Source: JAURDE01 sp965365285
Lineage (GTDB): Bacteria; Bdellovibrionota; Bacteriovoracia; Bacteriovoracales; Bacteriovoracaceae
Direction: 5' to 3'
DNA length: 61,183 nt
Assembly: GCA_965365285.1 (NCBI GenBank)
Contig: CBDUBC010000006.1
Coordinates: 1 to 61,183 of the forward strand
Position numbers and translations under genes: made by a program. The notes beneath the pieces were generated by a model. It was not told the DNA's origin. It ran no database searches and worked only from the letters and a program-made list of their open reading frames with translations. This document shows, in pieces, positions 34,013 through 43,290 of this stretch (position 1 is its first letter; each line of letters begins with the position of its first letter).

Positions 34013-35355
34013 TGAGCTCAAAAGTAAATGAAATAAAAAATTATCTTGAAAATATTGGTCAATTCATTATTGAAAGGACGGAGAGTGATGAACAAATGGG
34101 ACTCGTCTTTGTTGGAGAGTCCTCCGCTTTTATGAGATTTAATACTTCTAAAGTGAGACAAGTTACTCATGTGGATCAATGTCACCTAAGTTTAACTTTT
34201 CAGGCAAACGAGAGAACCTCTCATTATGATGTAAGCCTTTCTTTTGATGAAGTTACGGATCGAGAAGAACTACAAAAAGTAATTCAAGACCTAAGAACCA
34301 ATACGAATAAGCTTCCTAAAGACCCTCATCAAGTGCACTTTGAAAAAGGTGAAAACTGTGTTGATATCAACGAAGGCAAGCTTGAAAATATTGAAAATCT
34401 TTTTGATCTAGTTCTTAAACCGTTAGAAGGGCTTGATGTGGCCGGTATTTTAGCGAGTGGTTCGGTTTATCGGGCCTCGATGAACTCTTTAGGACTAAAC
34501 CAGTTCTATTATGGCGAGACCTTTTCCGTAGACTTCAGCCTCTTTGATCCTAAACAAAATGCCGTAAAAGGTTTTTTTGGAGGGAATGAGTGGAATCAAG
34601 AATCTTTCGTTGAAGAAGTCAGCCGATGTAAAGAATTCCTCTCAAAAATGTCTGTAGAGAAAAAAGAGATTCCAAGAGGCAAATATAGAACTTATTTTGC
34701 TCCAGCAGCCGTAAGTGACTTTGTCGGCATGTTTGGTTGGTATGGAATCAGTTTGCGAGCAGTCAAACACAATAGATCCTCTTTTTGTAAACTCTATAAT
34801 AAAGAAAAAGAGCTTTCGCCAAAATTTAATCTCATAGAAGATTTCACATTAGGACTAGGGCCTAAGTTTAATTCTAGAGGTGAGATTGCAGCAGACCAAT
34901 TGGAGCTTATATCCAATGGTAAGCTCCAAAATGTCCTTGTAAGCTCTCGTTCTGAAAAAGAATTTGGAGAAACGAGTAACGGTGCGGATACTCATGAATC
35001 ACCGCGAAGCCCTTACGTTACAGGTGGAAATTTAAAAACAGAAGATGTTCTTAAAGAACTAGGAACAGGACTTTATATCTCAAATATCCACTATCTTAAC
35101 TGGAGTGATACTTTAAGCGGAAGACTTACAGGTATGACAAGATATGCTTGTTTTTGGGTAGAGGATGGAAAAATAGTTGCTCCAATTAAGGATCTTAGAT
35201 TTGATGAGTCTTTTTATAACTTTTTTGGAGAAAAGCTCATTGATCTTACCGAAAACACAGAGGCGTTTCCTCACATCTCAACCTACGGTCAAAGATCAGT
35301 GGGGGGGATGAAGGTTCCTGGGATCCTTGTGGATGATTTTACGTTTACTTTGTAA
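34012..35355 (+). CDS. pmbA: TldE/PmbA metalloprotease subunit
   Basis: The 447-residue protein is the partner of TldD, with the PmbA-type middle domain and the end LTGMTRYACFWVEDGKIVAPIKDLRF typical of the family. It lacks the HExxxH motif, as TldE does. It starts at the TldD stop (TAATG, 1-base overlap), giving equal synthesis of both subunits. The 3' end overlaps the convergent proline iminopeptidase by 11 bases. Confidence 0.93.
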   Translation: MSSKVNEIKNYLENIGQFIIERTESDEQMGLVFVGESSAFMRFNTSKVRQVTHVDQCHLSLTFQANERTSHYDVSLSFDEVTDREELQKVIQDLRTNTNKLPKDPHQVHFEKGENCVDINEGKLENIENLFDLVLKPLEGLDVAGILASGSVYRASMNSLGLNQFYYGETFSVDFSLFDPKQNAVKGFFGGNEWNQESFVEEVSRCKEFLSKMSVEKKEIPRGKYRTYFAPAAVSDFVGMFGWYGISLRAVKHNRSSFCKLYNKEKELSPKFNLIEDFTLGLGPKFNSRGEIAADQLELISNGKLQNVLVSSRSEKEFGETSNGADTHESPRSPYVTGGNLKTEDVLKELGTGLYISNIHYLNWSDTLSGRLTGMTRYACFWVEDGKIVAPIKDLRFDESFYNFFGEKLIDLTENTEAFPHISTYGQRSVGGMKVPGILVDDFTFTL

Positions 35356-36307
35356 GCTTATCGATCCAAGCGTCGGTGTACTCAATAAGTTTTGAAGTAA
35401 TACCTTCTTCTTTCACTGAGTGACCGGCATTTTCAACAATTTCTAAAATACTTCCTTTATAGGCCTTGTGGAGTTCCCAAGCGGATTCCATAGGGCATAC
35501 AACATCATATCTTCCTTGAACGATTACACAGGGAATACCTTTAAGTTTGTCTACATTTTCGAGAAGCCATTGATCGGTTTCAAAAAAGCCCTTATTCGTA
35601 AAGTAGTGACACTCAATCCTTGCAAAAGCATCTGCAAAGTCATCATCACTACAAGATTCGATGTGATCAGGTCTTTGAATAAGAAAGCTCGTCGAGGCCT
35701 CCCAAATAGTCCAAGCTTGAGCAGCTTCTTTTCGGACATTGGCATCTTCACTGGTAAGTCGTTTGTAAAAGGCGCTAATATAATCGCCTCTCTCACTCTC
35801 TGGAATAACTTCTTTATATTTTTCCCAAGCATCAGGAAAAATTCGAGAGGCTCCTTCTTGATAAAACCATTGGAGCTCTTTTTGACGAAGCATGAAGATT
35901 CCTCGAAGAAACAAAGCCGTGACTTTATCGGGATGAGTTTCAGCATAAGCAAGGCCTAGAGTCGATCCCCAGCTTCCACCAAAAACTGCCCATTTATCAA
36001 TTTTAAGATGGGTTCTAATTTTTTCCATATCCGATACAAGATCCCAAGTCGTGTTTTCTCTTAGCTCTGAAAATGGTTTACTGTTTCCACAACCCCGCTG
36101 GCAGAAAACAATAATTCTCCATTTTTTGGGATTAAAGAATTGTCGGTAAAGAGGGGAGGATCCACCCCCTGGACCACCATGCACAAAAATAACAGGTTCA
36201 CCATCCGGGTTACCGGACTCGTCAAAATAAACGCTATGGAGGTCACTAACTTGAAGATGCCCTTTGTTATAAGCTTCAATAGGAGGATAAAGAGTTTTTT
36301 GTGTCAT
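35345..36307 (-). CDS. pip: Proline iminopeptidase (alpha/beta hydrolase)
   Basis: Using ATG 36307 (GGAAA upstream) gives about 320 residues; a second in-frame ATG lies at 36325. The oxyanion HGGPGGGSSP, nucleophile elbow GGSWGSTLGLAYA, RGIFMLRQKELQWFYQEGA cap and terminal ENAGHSV histidine identify the S33 proline iminopeptidase. It removes N-terminal proline from short peptides in the cytoplasm. The usual FDQRGCG is FCQRGCG here, a change outside the catalytic triad. It is divergent from polB. Confidence 0.93.
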   Translation of the reverse strand: MTQKTLYPPIEAYNKGHLQVSDLHSVYFDESGNPDGEPVIFVHGGPGGGSSPLYRQFFNPKKWRIIVFCQRGCGNSKPFSELRENTTWDLVSDMEKIRTHLKIDKWAVFGGSWGSTLGLAYAETHPDKVTALFLRGIFMLRQKELQWFYQEGASRIFPDAWEKYKEVIPESERGDYISAFYKRLTSEDANVRKEAAQAWTIWEASTSFLIQRPDHIESCSDDDFADAFARIECHYFTNKGFFETDQWLLENVDKLKGIPCVIVQGRYDVVCPMESAWELHKAYKGSILEIVENAGHSVKEEGITSKLIEYTDAWIDKLTK

Positions 36308-36375
36308 GATTATTTTCCGTGTCATGTGAATATAGGATGCCGATGGTATAAAAATTTTTCTAAAAAAGGAGGCCC

Positions 36376-38694
36376 ATGCGCTTAAATAAAGGGTTTATTT
36401 TAACATCCAGATCGGAAGATATTAATTCAAAGCATTATATCTTTTTCTATGGAATTTCCTCGCATGGCCCATTTGAAATTATTATTTCAGACTCGAGACC
36501 TCTCTTTTTTATAGAAAAGGAAGCGACTCTTCCTTCAGGGCTACCTACCTGTCAAAGAAAAGCTTTAAAACTTAAATCTTTTCAAGGAAAGCCTGTCGAT
36601 GCGCTTTACTTTAACACTCTTAAAGATTTTCAAGAGGCAAAGGATAGCTTTCATCAAAACGGTTTAAGAACCTTTGAAGCGGATGTAAGAACACCAGAGC
36701 GCTACCTGATGGAGCGATTCATTTATGGCTCTATTGAGTTTTTTGGAGAGTTTGAAAATAAAAATGGTCTTTTGATTTATAGGGATCCCAAAATTAAACG
36801 AGGTTCCTACGATCCAGATTTTAATGTTCTCTCTTTGGATATTGAAACGAGTATGGGTAACGACCTTTTTTCTATTGGTCTACACCAAAGAGGCCCAAAA
36901 GGTGAGTTTAAAAAAGTTCTTATGGTAGCAGATCATTATGAAGTGATTAACAAAGAACTTACTTATTTTTCAAGTGAACAAGAAGTCCTTCTTGAACTCC
37001 TTGAGGAGCTTAAAAAATATGACCCCGATATTATCGTCGGTTGGCATGTTGTGGGATTTGACCTGATTTTTTTAGAGAGAAAGTTTGATCAGTATGGAAT
37101 CGATTTTAAAATTGGTCGAAGTAATTATAAAGTTTCCATTCAAGAGAGAAAGGGAATAGGATATTTTATCCATATGGATGGAAGAATTGTCATTGATGGT
37201 CCTCCGGCCATGCGAAATGCTTTTTTTAGCTTTGAAAATTTTAAGCTTGAAACTGTCGCTAAAGAATTACTTGGAGAAGGTAAGGATATTGATAGTGATA
37301 ACTCTGCTAATAAAGTAGCAGAGATTGAAAGAAGATTTCGAGAGGATAAAGTTTCACTCGCTCATTATAACCTTCTTGATTGTACACTCGTCCTTGATAT
37401 CTATGAGAAAGTTAATCTTATCGAGCTCATTAAAAAGAGAGCACAGATTTCAGGTCTTTTGATGGATAAAATTGGAATTTCTACGGCGGCCTTTGATCAT
37501 ATTATGCTTCCCCATATTCACAGAAAGGGTTTCGTTGGACCTAATATTCTTGATGTCCAAAGAGAGGTCGGCGCTACAGGTGGATATGTTCTAGAGCCAG
37601 AACCAGGGATTCATGACTATGTTCTTGTTCTGGATTTTAAATCTCTTTATCCCAGTATTATTCGAACCTTTAAAATAGACCCGTATTCAAGAATAATGGC
37701 CGATACCAACCCAGTCTCTAATCCGGCCGGTGTCCATTTTTCAGCTACCGAAAATATTCTTCCCAAATATATTGAAAATATGATGGCAAAAAGACAGGAA
37801 GCTAAGGAGAGTGGAGAAGAACAGCTCTCTCAGGCGATTAAGATTCTCATGAATAGTTTTTATGGTGTTATGGGATCTCCAAGTTGTCGTTTTTATCATG
37901 TGGATCTTCCTCGATCGATCACAGAAACAGGGCAATGGCTTCTTAAAACGACGATTCGTTATCTCAAAAATAAAGAGTATAGCGTAATTTATGGAGATAC
38001 CGACTCTGTCTTTGTGAAACTCAGCCAGCAGGACCGCTCAAGGGCCAATGAGATTGGAAAAAGACTTAGTAAAGAAGTGACGAATTATTTAGCAACCTTA
38101 ATTAAAAAAGAGTTTGGGGCAGAATCTCAATTTGAGTTTGAATTTGAAAAACTGTATCGAAAGATTTTCTTTCCTCAATCAAGATCAGGTGAAGGGGCCG
38201 CAAAGAAACGTTATGTAGGTATGGTTGTTAAAGATGGTTCCGAAAAACTAGATTTTGTAGGTATGGAGTATGTTCGAAATGACTGGACCAAAATGGCCAA
38301 GGAATTTCAATTTGAATTGTTTCAAAAGCTTTTTACAGATCAATCCTATGAAGATTGGATTAAAGAATTTGTAAAGGCCGTTAAAGAAGGGCTTTATGAT
38401 AAAAAGCTAATCTATAAAAAGAAACTCACTAAGGCTCCTCATGAGTATACAAAAAATATTCCTCCACACGTGAAAGCTGCCTTAAAGCTCAAAGAAGCGG
38501 GTAAAGATGTTGGAAAAAATATCTCTTACGTCATGACTTCTAATGGGCCATGGCCGGCAGAGCTTGATTTTGAAAAACTTGATTACGAACACTATATTGA
38601 AAGACAAATTAAGCCTCTAGCGGAAAATGTATTGTTTTTATTTGATAAAAGTTTTGATGATATTGTGATTGGTGATCAGCTAGCGCTTTTTTAA
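36376..38694 (+). CDS. polB: DNA polymerase II (family B)
   Basis: The 772-residue protein has an N-terminal 3'-5' exonuclease (SLDIETSMGN, IIVGWHVVGFDLIFLERK, AHYNLLDCTLVLD) and the polymerase motifs DFKSLYPSIIRTF (A), ILMNSFYGVMGSP (B) and YGDTDSVFV (C), plus KKRYVG. All catalytic acids are present. Length fits E. coli Pol II (783). Pol II acts in replication restart and lesion bypass. Ribosome-binding site AGGAGG precedes the ATG. The gene ends at a bidirectional terminator. Confidence 0.96.
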   Translation: MRLNKGFILTSRSEDINSKHYIFFYGISSHGPFEIIISDSRPLFFIEKEATLPSGLPTCQRKALKLKSFQGKPVDALYFNTLKDFQEAKDSFHQNGLRTFEADVRTPERYLMERFIYGSIEFFGEFENKNGLLIYRDPKIKRGSYDPDFNVLSLDIETSMGNDLFSIGLHQRGPKGEFKKVLMVADHYEVINKELTYFSSEQEVLLELLEELKKYDPDIIVGWHVVGFDLIFLERKFDQYGIDFKIGRSNYKVSIQERKGIGYFIHMDGRIVIDGPPAMRNAFFSFENFKLETVAKELLGEGKDIDSDNSANKVAEIERRFREDKVSLAHYNLLDCTLVLDIYEKVNLIELIKKRAQISGLLMDKIGISTAAFDHIMLPHIHRKGFVGPNILDVQREVGATGGYVLEPEPGIHDYVLVLDFKSLYPSIIRTFKIDPYSRIMADTNPVSNPAGVHFSATENILPKYIENMMAKRQEAKESGEEQLSQAIKILMNSFYGVMGSPSCRFYHVDLPRSITETGQWLLKTTIRYLKNKEYSVIYGDTDSVFVKLSQQDRSRANEIGKRLSKEVTNYLATLIKKEFGAESQFEFEFEKLYRKIFFPQSRSGEGAAKKRYVGMVVKDGSEKLDFVGMEYVRNDWTKMAKEFQFELFQKLFTDQSYEDWIKEFVKAVKEGLYDKKLIYKKKLTKAPHEYTKNIPPHVKAALKLKEAGKDVGKNISYVMTSNGPWPAELDFEKLDYEHYIERQIKPLAENVLFLFDKSFDDIVIGDQLALF

Positions 38695-38722
38695 AAAGGA
38701 CCTCTCTTTCGAGAGGCCCTTT
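38695..38722. terminator. Bidirectional terminator between polB and a lipoprotein gene
   Basis: AAAGG-A-CCTCTC (38695-38706) and GAGAGG-C-CCTTT (38711-38722) form a long stem with one mismatch and loop TTTC. A T-rich stretch follows on the plus strand, and TTTTTAA follows on the minus strand. It starts directly after the polB TAA and ends 6 bases before the convergent gene's stop. Confidence 0.88.
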
Positions 38723-38728
38723 GGAATT

Positions 38729-39562
38729 TTATTTATCTACGTAATGTAGAGTTCTACCTTCCATTTTTTCTAGGAATCTATGAAGGTTTTTAATCCCTCT
38801 TGCGGTAATGTTTTTATTACCAAAAGCCTCTCTCACATCTGCTTTGAGAGCTTCTGCTCTAAAAGACTGAGTTGCCATAAGAGCTTCTTCAGTGACTTCT
38901 CTACCATTGAGAAGATCGTCAATGACGTCTCCACTAAAGTACTTAGAGATATCTAGGAAAAAAGCAAGACCTGATTCATACTCAGCATCACCTGTGAAAA
39001 TCCCAACAGATCCAAGAACTCCTTTAATGTCAAAACCTAGAAAGATATTTGCACCAGGAATTTTTCCGTTAAGCCTTTCAAATTCTTTGATCGCAACTGC
39101 GAAACCAAAAAGAGCTCGACTTTGTTGAAGAGCTAGATAGATTCTTGAATGAATCTTATCGATTTGAAGTTGAATTACATCAGATTCATTGATTCCGGCA
39201 ATCGGAAGATCTGCTCCGTTAGGAAGCTTTGCCCATCCACCAGAAACTTCTGCTGAAGCACTTAAATTGGCCTTAATTTTAATTTCATTAAGCCCTGGAG
39301 TAAGTGTAGGTCTAAAGCTGATTTCACCATACTTTGGACTCTCTGGATCTGTATAGTTATAGATAGGCAGTGTAATTGCAGAAAGGTTTGTTGTACCAAT
39401 CTGAACTTGAACTGCTACACTAAGATACACGTCACCATTTTCAAGAGATGTTAAGACATTAACATCTTTGACAATTTGTTGTTGCTCTCCATTTTGCCCA
39501 CAAGAACCTAGTAGTAGCAGTAAGCTTAGTGAAAAGACTTTTAAAAAATGCGTTAATTTCAT
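38729..39562 (-). CDS. Uncharacterised lipoprotein
   Basis: The signal (MKLTHFLKVFSLSLLLLLGSCG) has lipobox LGSC, and GGGGGA precedes the ATG. The 255 mature residues begin with a beta-rich domain (about 35-120) and continue with a helical part (KIHSRIYLALQQSRALFGFAV, then FLDISKYFSGDVIDDLLNG). I recognise no family. It is downstream of another lipoprotein gene on the same strand (14-base gap), so they probably form one transcript and possibly one complex. Confidence 0.75.
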   Translation of the reverse strand: MKLTHFLKVFSLSLLLLLGSCGQNGEQQQIVKDVNVLTSLENGDVYLSVAVQVQIGTTNLSAITLPIYNYTDPESPKYGEISFRPTLTPGLNEIKIKANLSASAEVSGGWAKLPNGADLPIAGINESDVIQLQIDKIHSRIYLALQQSRALFGFAVAIKEFERLNGKIPGANIFLGFDIKGVLGSVGIFTGDAEYESGLAFFLDISKYFSGDVIDDLLNGREVTEEALMATQSFRAEALKADVREAFGNKNITARGIKNLHRFLEKMEGRTLHYVDK

Positions 39563-39576
39563 GATTTTCCCCCTTA

Positions 39577-40461
39577 TTATTCAATCACTGAAAATTCTTC
39601 AACATCATATTCATCGGTTTGTATTTCACGAAGAGATATATCTTCTTGCATTTGGACTCCTACCGGAAGCAGAGAAAATCGCGCAGAGTAGCTCTCTTTG
39701 TTAAATACAGCAATATTTTCAAATACCCATTTGTTAAGACGAGTTTTAGATGCTCGGTAAAGTGGTTTATTCTCATCCTTAAGCCACCGACCAAGTTGGT
39801 ACCCAAGGTACTTTGGAGTCTTCACAACCAGAGAGGTTTTATTTTCTATAATAAAATCAACTCCAGCTTCGAGATCCAAAAATTGTTTAATATTATTTAC
39901 AGAAAGCTGAATATCAGCCCCTTTTCGGTCGTAAAATTTGAACTCCATCTCCTCGGCCTTAAGGGCCTGAATAATAAAAGGAAAGTGGTTGAGAAGATCT
40001 TTACATGTTTCACTCAAAGTTTCGTTATAGTAACGAAGAAGAGCGACCGCATCGATATACTCGATATGAGCACCTTTAATTGTTAGGGCCATAGTCTCAA
40101 CGCTGCTAAATTTAAGTCCAATTTTAAAGAAAGGCATTCCAGCATTAAGAGTTTTGATCATGTCGACATTAAATTTTCCGTTGGTCGTAATTTTTCTTTC
40201 TTTTGAAGGTATAGAAGTTTTATCTATTCTTCTTAAATTAGTGGGAATTCCATCAATCGCTTCAGGAAAGCAACTATCTGGTGCTGCTACCCATGCCATT
40301 GATTTAGGAGATCCTCCCACAAGAGTTCCCGGACCTGCTGTCTCCATAGGAGAGGGATAAGGAATGTATCCATAGGATTTTATTTCTTTGAGATATGAAT
40401 TAATTGGATTACATCCAATACTTGTTAACATTAGTAAACTGATTAAAAAGATCGGTTTCAT
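39577..40461 (-). CDS. Uncharacterised lipoprotein
   Basis: The signal (MKPIFLISLLMLTSIGCN) ends with lipobox TSIGC, and GGAGGA precedes the ATG. The rest is 275 residues without a domain I can name. It contains a proline/glycine stretch near 35-55, two more cysteines (SCFPEA, TCKDLL), and helical and strand segments in the second half. It is first of a two-gene lipoprotein transcript. The 185-bp gap upstream is divergent to an unknown plus-strand gene and holds no obvious element. Confidence 0.75.
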   Translation of the reverse strand: MKPIFLISLLMLTSIGCNPINSYLKEIKSYGYIPYPSPMETAGPGTLVGGSPKSMAWVAAPDSCFPEAIDGIPTNLRRIDKTSIPSKERKITTNGKFNVDMIKTLNAGMPFFKIGLKFSSVETMALTIKGAHIEYIDAVALLRYYNETLSETCKDLLNHFPFIIQALKAEEMEFKFYDRKGADIQLSVNNIKQFLDLEAGVDFIIENKTSLVVKTPKYLGYQLGRWLKDENKPLYRASKTRLNKWVFENIAVFNKESYSARFSLLPVGVQMQEDISLREIQTDEYDVEEFSVIE

Positions 40462-40646
40462 TATTCCTCCAAGGGCTGCATTTTTTGCCTATTCGTTCTA
40501 AACGCCTTTGAGAATTAGCTTTAAGTTGGTGAGCATTACGCTTTCTGTTGTTTGTCTAACGAAATGAGTATCTTAAGTACCTGAGCAAAATTATTGAAAA
40601 TGAGCATTGATTGTTTTTTTAAATCGAAAAAGTTTAAATAGTAATA

Positions 40647-41240
40647 ATGGGGAATAAACAACTATCTATGGACATCACTTTCAAAGCGAGAGAAATTTCG
40701 ATTTTCCCTCTAGAAACGGGTGTTGTGTCTTTTTCTAAAAACACAACATACAACCTTTTAGAAAATTCTTTACATGAAGAAATTCTTTGGAAGGGGGCTT
40801 TTTGGAACTATTTTTATGAGTGTCTTATTTATAAAAACCCAATACTAGTTTGGACTCAAACCAAAATCGATAAAAAGCATTTTTTAAAATGGATTAATTA
40901 TTGTCAAAGGAAAAAGCATCTGCCTAAATCTATTTCTCATTTGATAGAGTTTGAAAATATCGAGGATCAGAAGCAATTAAAGGAGATTTATTATTCTCTA
41001 ATTGAAAAAACGATTCTCGCTCAAGGGTATAACTCTCAATACTATCTGAGACTGTTTGAGTGCGATCAAAATAAAATTAAGCTTCACTCCCAGCATTTAA
41101 GTTCTCTTGCCGAGACCTATGCCGAATTTAATTATTTAATTTTCTCAAATTATGGGCCAGAAATGAACTTGGGGAGACAGTTTCCTGTTCGTATGCGGAC
41201 CCCGGGTAGTCATATTCAAAATCAACTCAGATTATTTTAA
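40647..41240 (+). CDS. Uncharacterised soluble protein
   Basis: The 197-residue protein has no signal peptide, membrane segment or motif I recognise. It is rich in aromatic and charged residues (ILWKGAFWNYFYECLIYKN). Start choice is uncertain: ATG 40647 or ATG 40668, neither with a good ribosome-binding site. It overlaps the convergent grxB by 9 bases. Length and unbroken frame support a real gene; it could be lineage-restricted. Confidence 0.55.
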   Translation: MGNKQLSMDITFKAREISIFPLETGVVSFSKNTTYNLLENSLHEEILWKGAFWNYFYECLIYKNPILVWTQTKIDKKHFLKWINYCQRKKHLPKSISHLIEFENIEDQKQLKEIYYSLIEKTILAQGYNSQYYLRLFECDQNKIKLHSQHLSSLAETYAEFNYLIFSNYGPEMNLGRQFPVRMRTPGSHIQNQLRLF

Positions 41241-41885
41241 GGGAACCTCAGATCTCCAAAAATCTTCGTGATATTCAAAGTGACATAAGGATTTAACTTT
41301 TTGCAGATATTGATGAAAGGTTTCACTAAATTGAAATTCTGGAAATATATACATACCCCAAAGATGGGAAGCTAACATAATGTCTTTAATTGTAAAGGTT
41401 TGGCTCTCATAAAAAGGATTCAACCTTTCTTCTAATGACGTTAATACCAGTTCCAAGTTTTTAAGATGCTCGTCCTTATTTTGAATCAGTCTATAAAAAG
41501 GACCTCTCTTAACTTCTTTTTTCCTTTGAAAATAACTTCTCGAGCTTTCATCAAATTCAGGAGTATAAATCCAGTAGGGCATACAAAGCGAGTGGACAGA
41601 TTTGCCTATGAGATCAAGGTGTTCATTTAATCTTTTATCAACAGAAAATTCATTTGAAAGAACATTGTCTTTATCGAGCTTTTTGATGATGTCTAAGGAT
41701 TCGTTCATTGGTTTTTCACCATCGAATTCAAAAATAGGAAGCATTTTTACTCCGGTAAGATCAAGTGGAGTCTTCTCATCATCATATCCTAGAACTTGCG
41801 ATCTATAAGGGGTCTTGAAAAAACCAAGTGCCATTCTTACCCGTACACAAAATGGACAATGAACATAATGATATAAAGTTGGCAT
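41232..41885 (-). CDS. grxB: Glutaredoxin 2
   Basis: The 217-residue length and two-domain GST-like fold match glutaredoxin 2, which is much larger than ordinary glutaredoxins. The active-site HCPFCVRVRM lies at the N-terminus; VKMLPIFEFDG supplies the cis-proline and MNESLDIIKKLD the glutathione-site serine. The C-terminal helical domain follows. It reduces disulfides using glutathione. AAGGAG precedes the ATG. Confidence 0.9.
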   Translation of the reverse strand: MPTLYHYVHCPFCVRVRMALGFFKTPYRSQVLGYDDEKTPLDLTGVKMLPIFEFDGEKPMNESLDIIKKLDKDNVLSNEFSVDKRLNEHLDLIGKSVHSLCMPYWIYTPEFDESSRSYFQRKKEVKRGPFYRLIQNKDEHLKNLELVLTSLEERLNPFYESQTFTIKDIMLASHLWGMYIFPEFQFSETFHQYLQKVKSLCHFEYHEDFWRSEVPLK

Positions 41886-42076
41886 GGATTCTCCTTAATA
41901 TTATGAACTACTCATATTACTCCTAACCTAAAAAGAAAAGCCTGTAAGATAATTTAAGAAGAGAAAAAGTTCAATATTCCGCTTTACTGCTGGGAACAAA
42001 TCTTTTCTTACATTCTTAGAAAATAAAAAATCTGGGATACAATAGATCATAAGAGTAATTTTTTAAGGAGGCTTAT

Positions 42077-42946
42077 GTGAGAGGATTTCTAATGGCCACG
42101 GTTTTATTCCTTTCTTCTTTTGGAGCAGTTCAAGGATGTGATGAAGAAGGAAAAACAGGTTTCATGCCAGACAACAACCTATGGATTGCACCAGGCAATA
42201 GTTTAACTGAAATGACGGAGGAAGAGTTTGATCAAATCATTGATAGACTTGAAGAAATTTACACTCCGATTGTTGAAGCTGAAGGTGCAAAACTAAAAAT
42301 CGAAAGAAAATGGAGAGATGGTACGGTCAATGCGTATGCTCAAAGACAGGGACGTACTTGGAAAGTAAGAATGTTTGGTGGTATGGCCAGACATCAATAT
42401 GCAACTAATGATGGCTTTGCACTTGTTCTATGTCATGAGCTTGGACATCACCTAGGTGGAGCTCCTAAGAAAACTGGTTGGTTTGGATCAGTATCTTGGG
42501 CCTCAAATGAAGGTCAATCTGATTACTGGGGGTCAATGAAATGTCTCAGAAAATATATGGAAAAAGATGATAACGTCTCAATAGTTTCTCAAATGGATAT
42601 TCCTGAAACTGTAGCTAATAAATGTAGAGAAAACTTCACTCACGAAAACGATATAGCCATGTGTGAAAGAGGTTCTATGGCCGGTCTTGCTCTAGGAAGA
42701 ATTCTTAATTCTTTAGGAAGATCGGGGAGTGATGTTGATTTTGATACTCCTTCAAGAAGTGTTGTAAGCAGTACAGATCACAACCATCCACAAGCTCAGT
42801 GTAGACTAGACACTTATTTTGCTGGCTCCGTTTGTGAAAGAGATCATTATGCAGATGTAAGTAATACAGATGCTAATCAAGCTGTTTGTAACAGAGCGGA
42901 CGAGGATACTGCTGGACTTAGACCATTATGCTGGTATAAACCATAA
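42077..42946 (+). CDS. Exported zinc metalloprotease (HExxHH type)
   Basis: The GTG at 42077 with AAGGAGG 5 bases upstream is the start (the overlapping ATG at 42075 is followed by TGA). A signal peptide (MRGFLMATVLFLSSFGAVQG) ends before the first cysteine. The zinc motif CHELGHHLGG lies at about 119-128, with a candidate downstream acidic ligand in SNEGQSDYW. Eight or more cysteines (CLRKYM, NKCREN, MCERG, QCRLD, VCERD, VCNRA, LCWYK) suggest disulfides, so it acts outside the cytoplasm. I cannot place it in a named MEROPS family. Terminator follows. Confidence 0.83.
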   Translation: MRGFLMATVLFLSSFGAVQGCDEEGKTGFMPDNNLWIAPGNSLTEMTEEEFDQIIDRLEEIYTPIVEAEGAKLKIERKWRDGTVNAYAQRQGRTWKVRMFGGMARHQYATNDGFALVLCHELGHHLGGAPKKTGWFGSVSWASNEGQSDYWGSMKCLRKYMEKDDNVSIVSQMDIPETVANKCRENFTHENDIAMCERGSMAGLALGRILNSLGRSGSDVDFDTPSRSVVSSTDHNHPQAQCRLDTYFAGSVCERDHYADVSNTDANQAVCNRADEDTAGLRPLCWYKP

Positions 42947-42968
42947 GCTATCAAAATAATTATATAGG

Positions 42969-42997
42969 AAGGGGGCCTTTGGTCCCCTTTTTTTTTT
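42969..42997 (+). terminator. Rho-independent terminator after the zincin gene
   Basis: AAGGGGGCC (42969-42977) and GGTCCCCTT (42981-42989) pair, with one G-T wobble, across a TTT loop. A run of T from 42988 to 42997 follows. The next gene's ATG starts at 42998, directly against the T-run. Confidence 0.93.
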
Positions 42998-43252
42998 ATG
43001 AGTGATAAATGGTTTGTTTATATTATTGAATCTCAAAACGGCCGTCTCTATACAGGTATTACCAAAGACCTTCAAAAAAGATTTAAAGATCATCAAACTG
43101 GAAAGGGTGCTAAGTTTTTTCGATCTAGCCCTCCTAAATCTATTGTTTATACTGAAGAAAGCTCATCTCGTTCGGAAGCATCAAAAAGAGAGGCCGAGAT
43201 CAAAAAGATGACGAGGTTTAAAAAGATTAAACTTATCAAGAGTTGCGCATAG
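42998..43252 (+). CDS. GIY-YIG nuclease domain protein (UPF0213/YhbQ-like)
   Basis: The 84-residue protein is a single GIY-YIG domain: FVYIIES (GIY position), GRLYTGITKDLQKRF (YIG position and catalytic arginine), and the late FFRSSPP/EASKREAEIKKM with the catalytic glutamate. Such small proteins are nucleases or nucleic-acid binders of unclear role. The ATG directly abuts the upstream T-run, so no ribosome-binding site is visible. Confidence 0.85.
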   Translation: MSDKWFVYIIESQNGRLYTGITKDLQKRFKDHQTGKGAKFFRSSPPKSIVYTEESSSRSEASKREAEIKKMTRFKKIKLIKSCA

Positions 43253-43290
43253 CGCAGTTGTAAATTTTCCTCTAAAAGTTAAAATTTCTT

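Noticed and set aside
35468..35959. 163-residue plus-strand ORF
   Set aside because: It lies entirely antisense to the proline iminopeptidase, whose motifs are complete; no ribosome-binding site or domain.
39619..40086. 155-residue plus-strand ORF
   Set aside because: It is antisense to the lipoprotein gene 39577-40461, which has a signal peptide, lipobox and ribosome-binding site.
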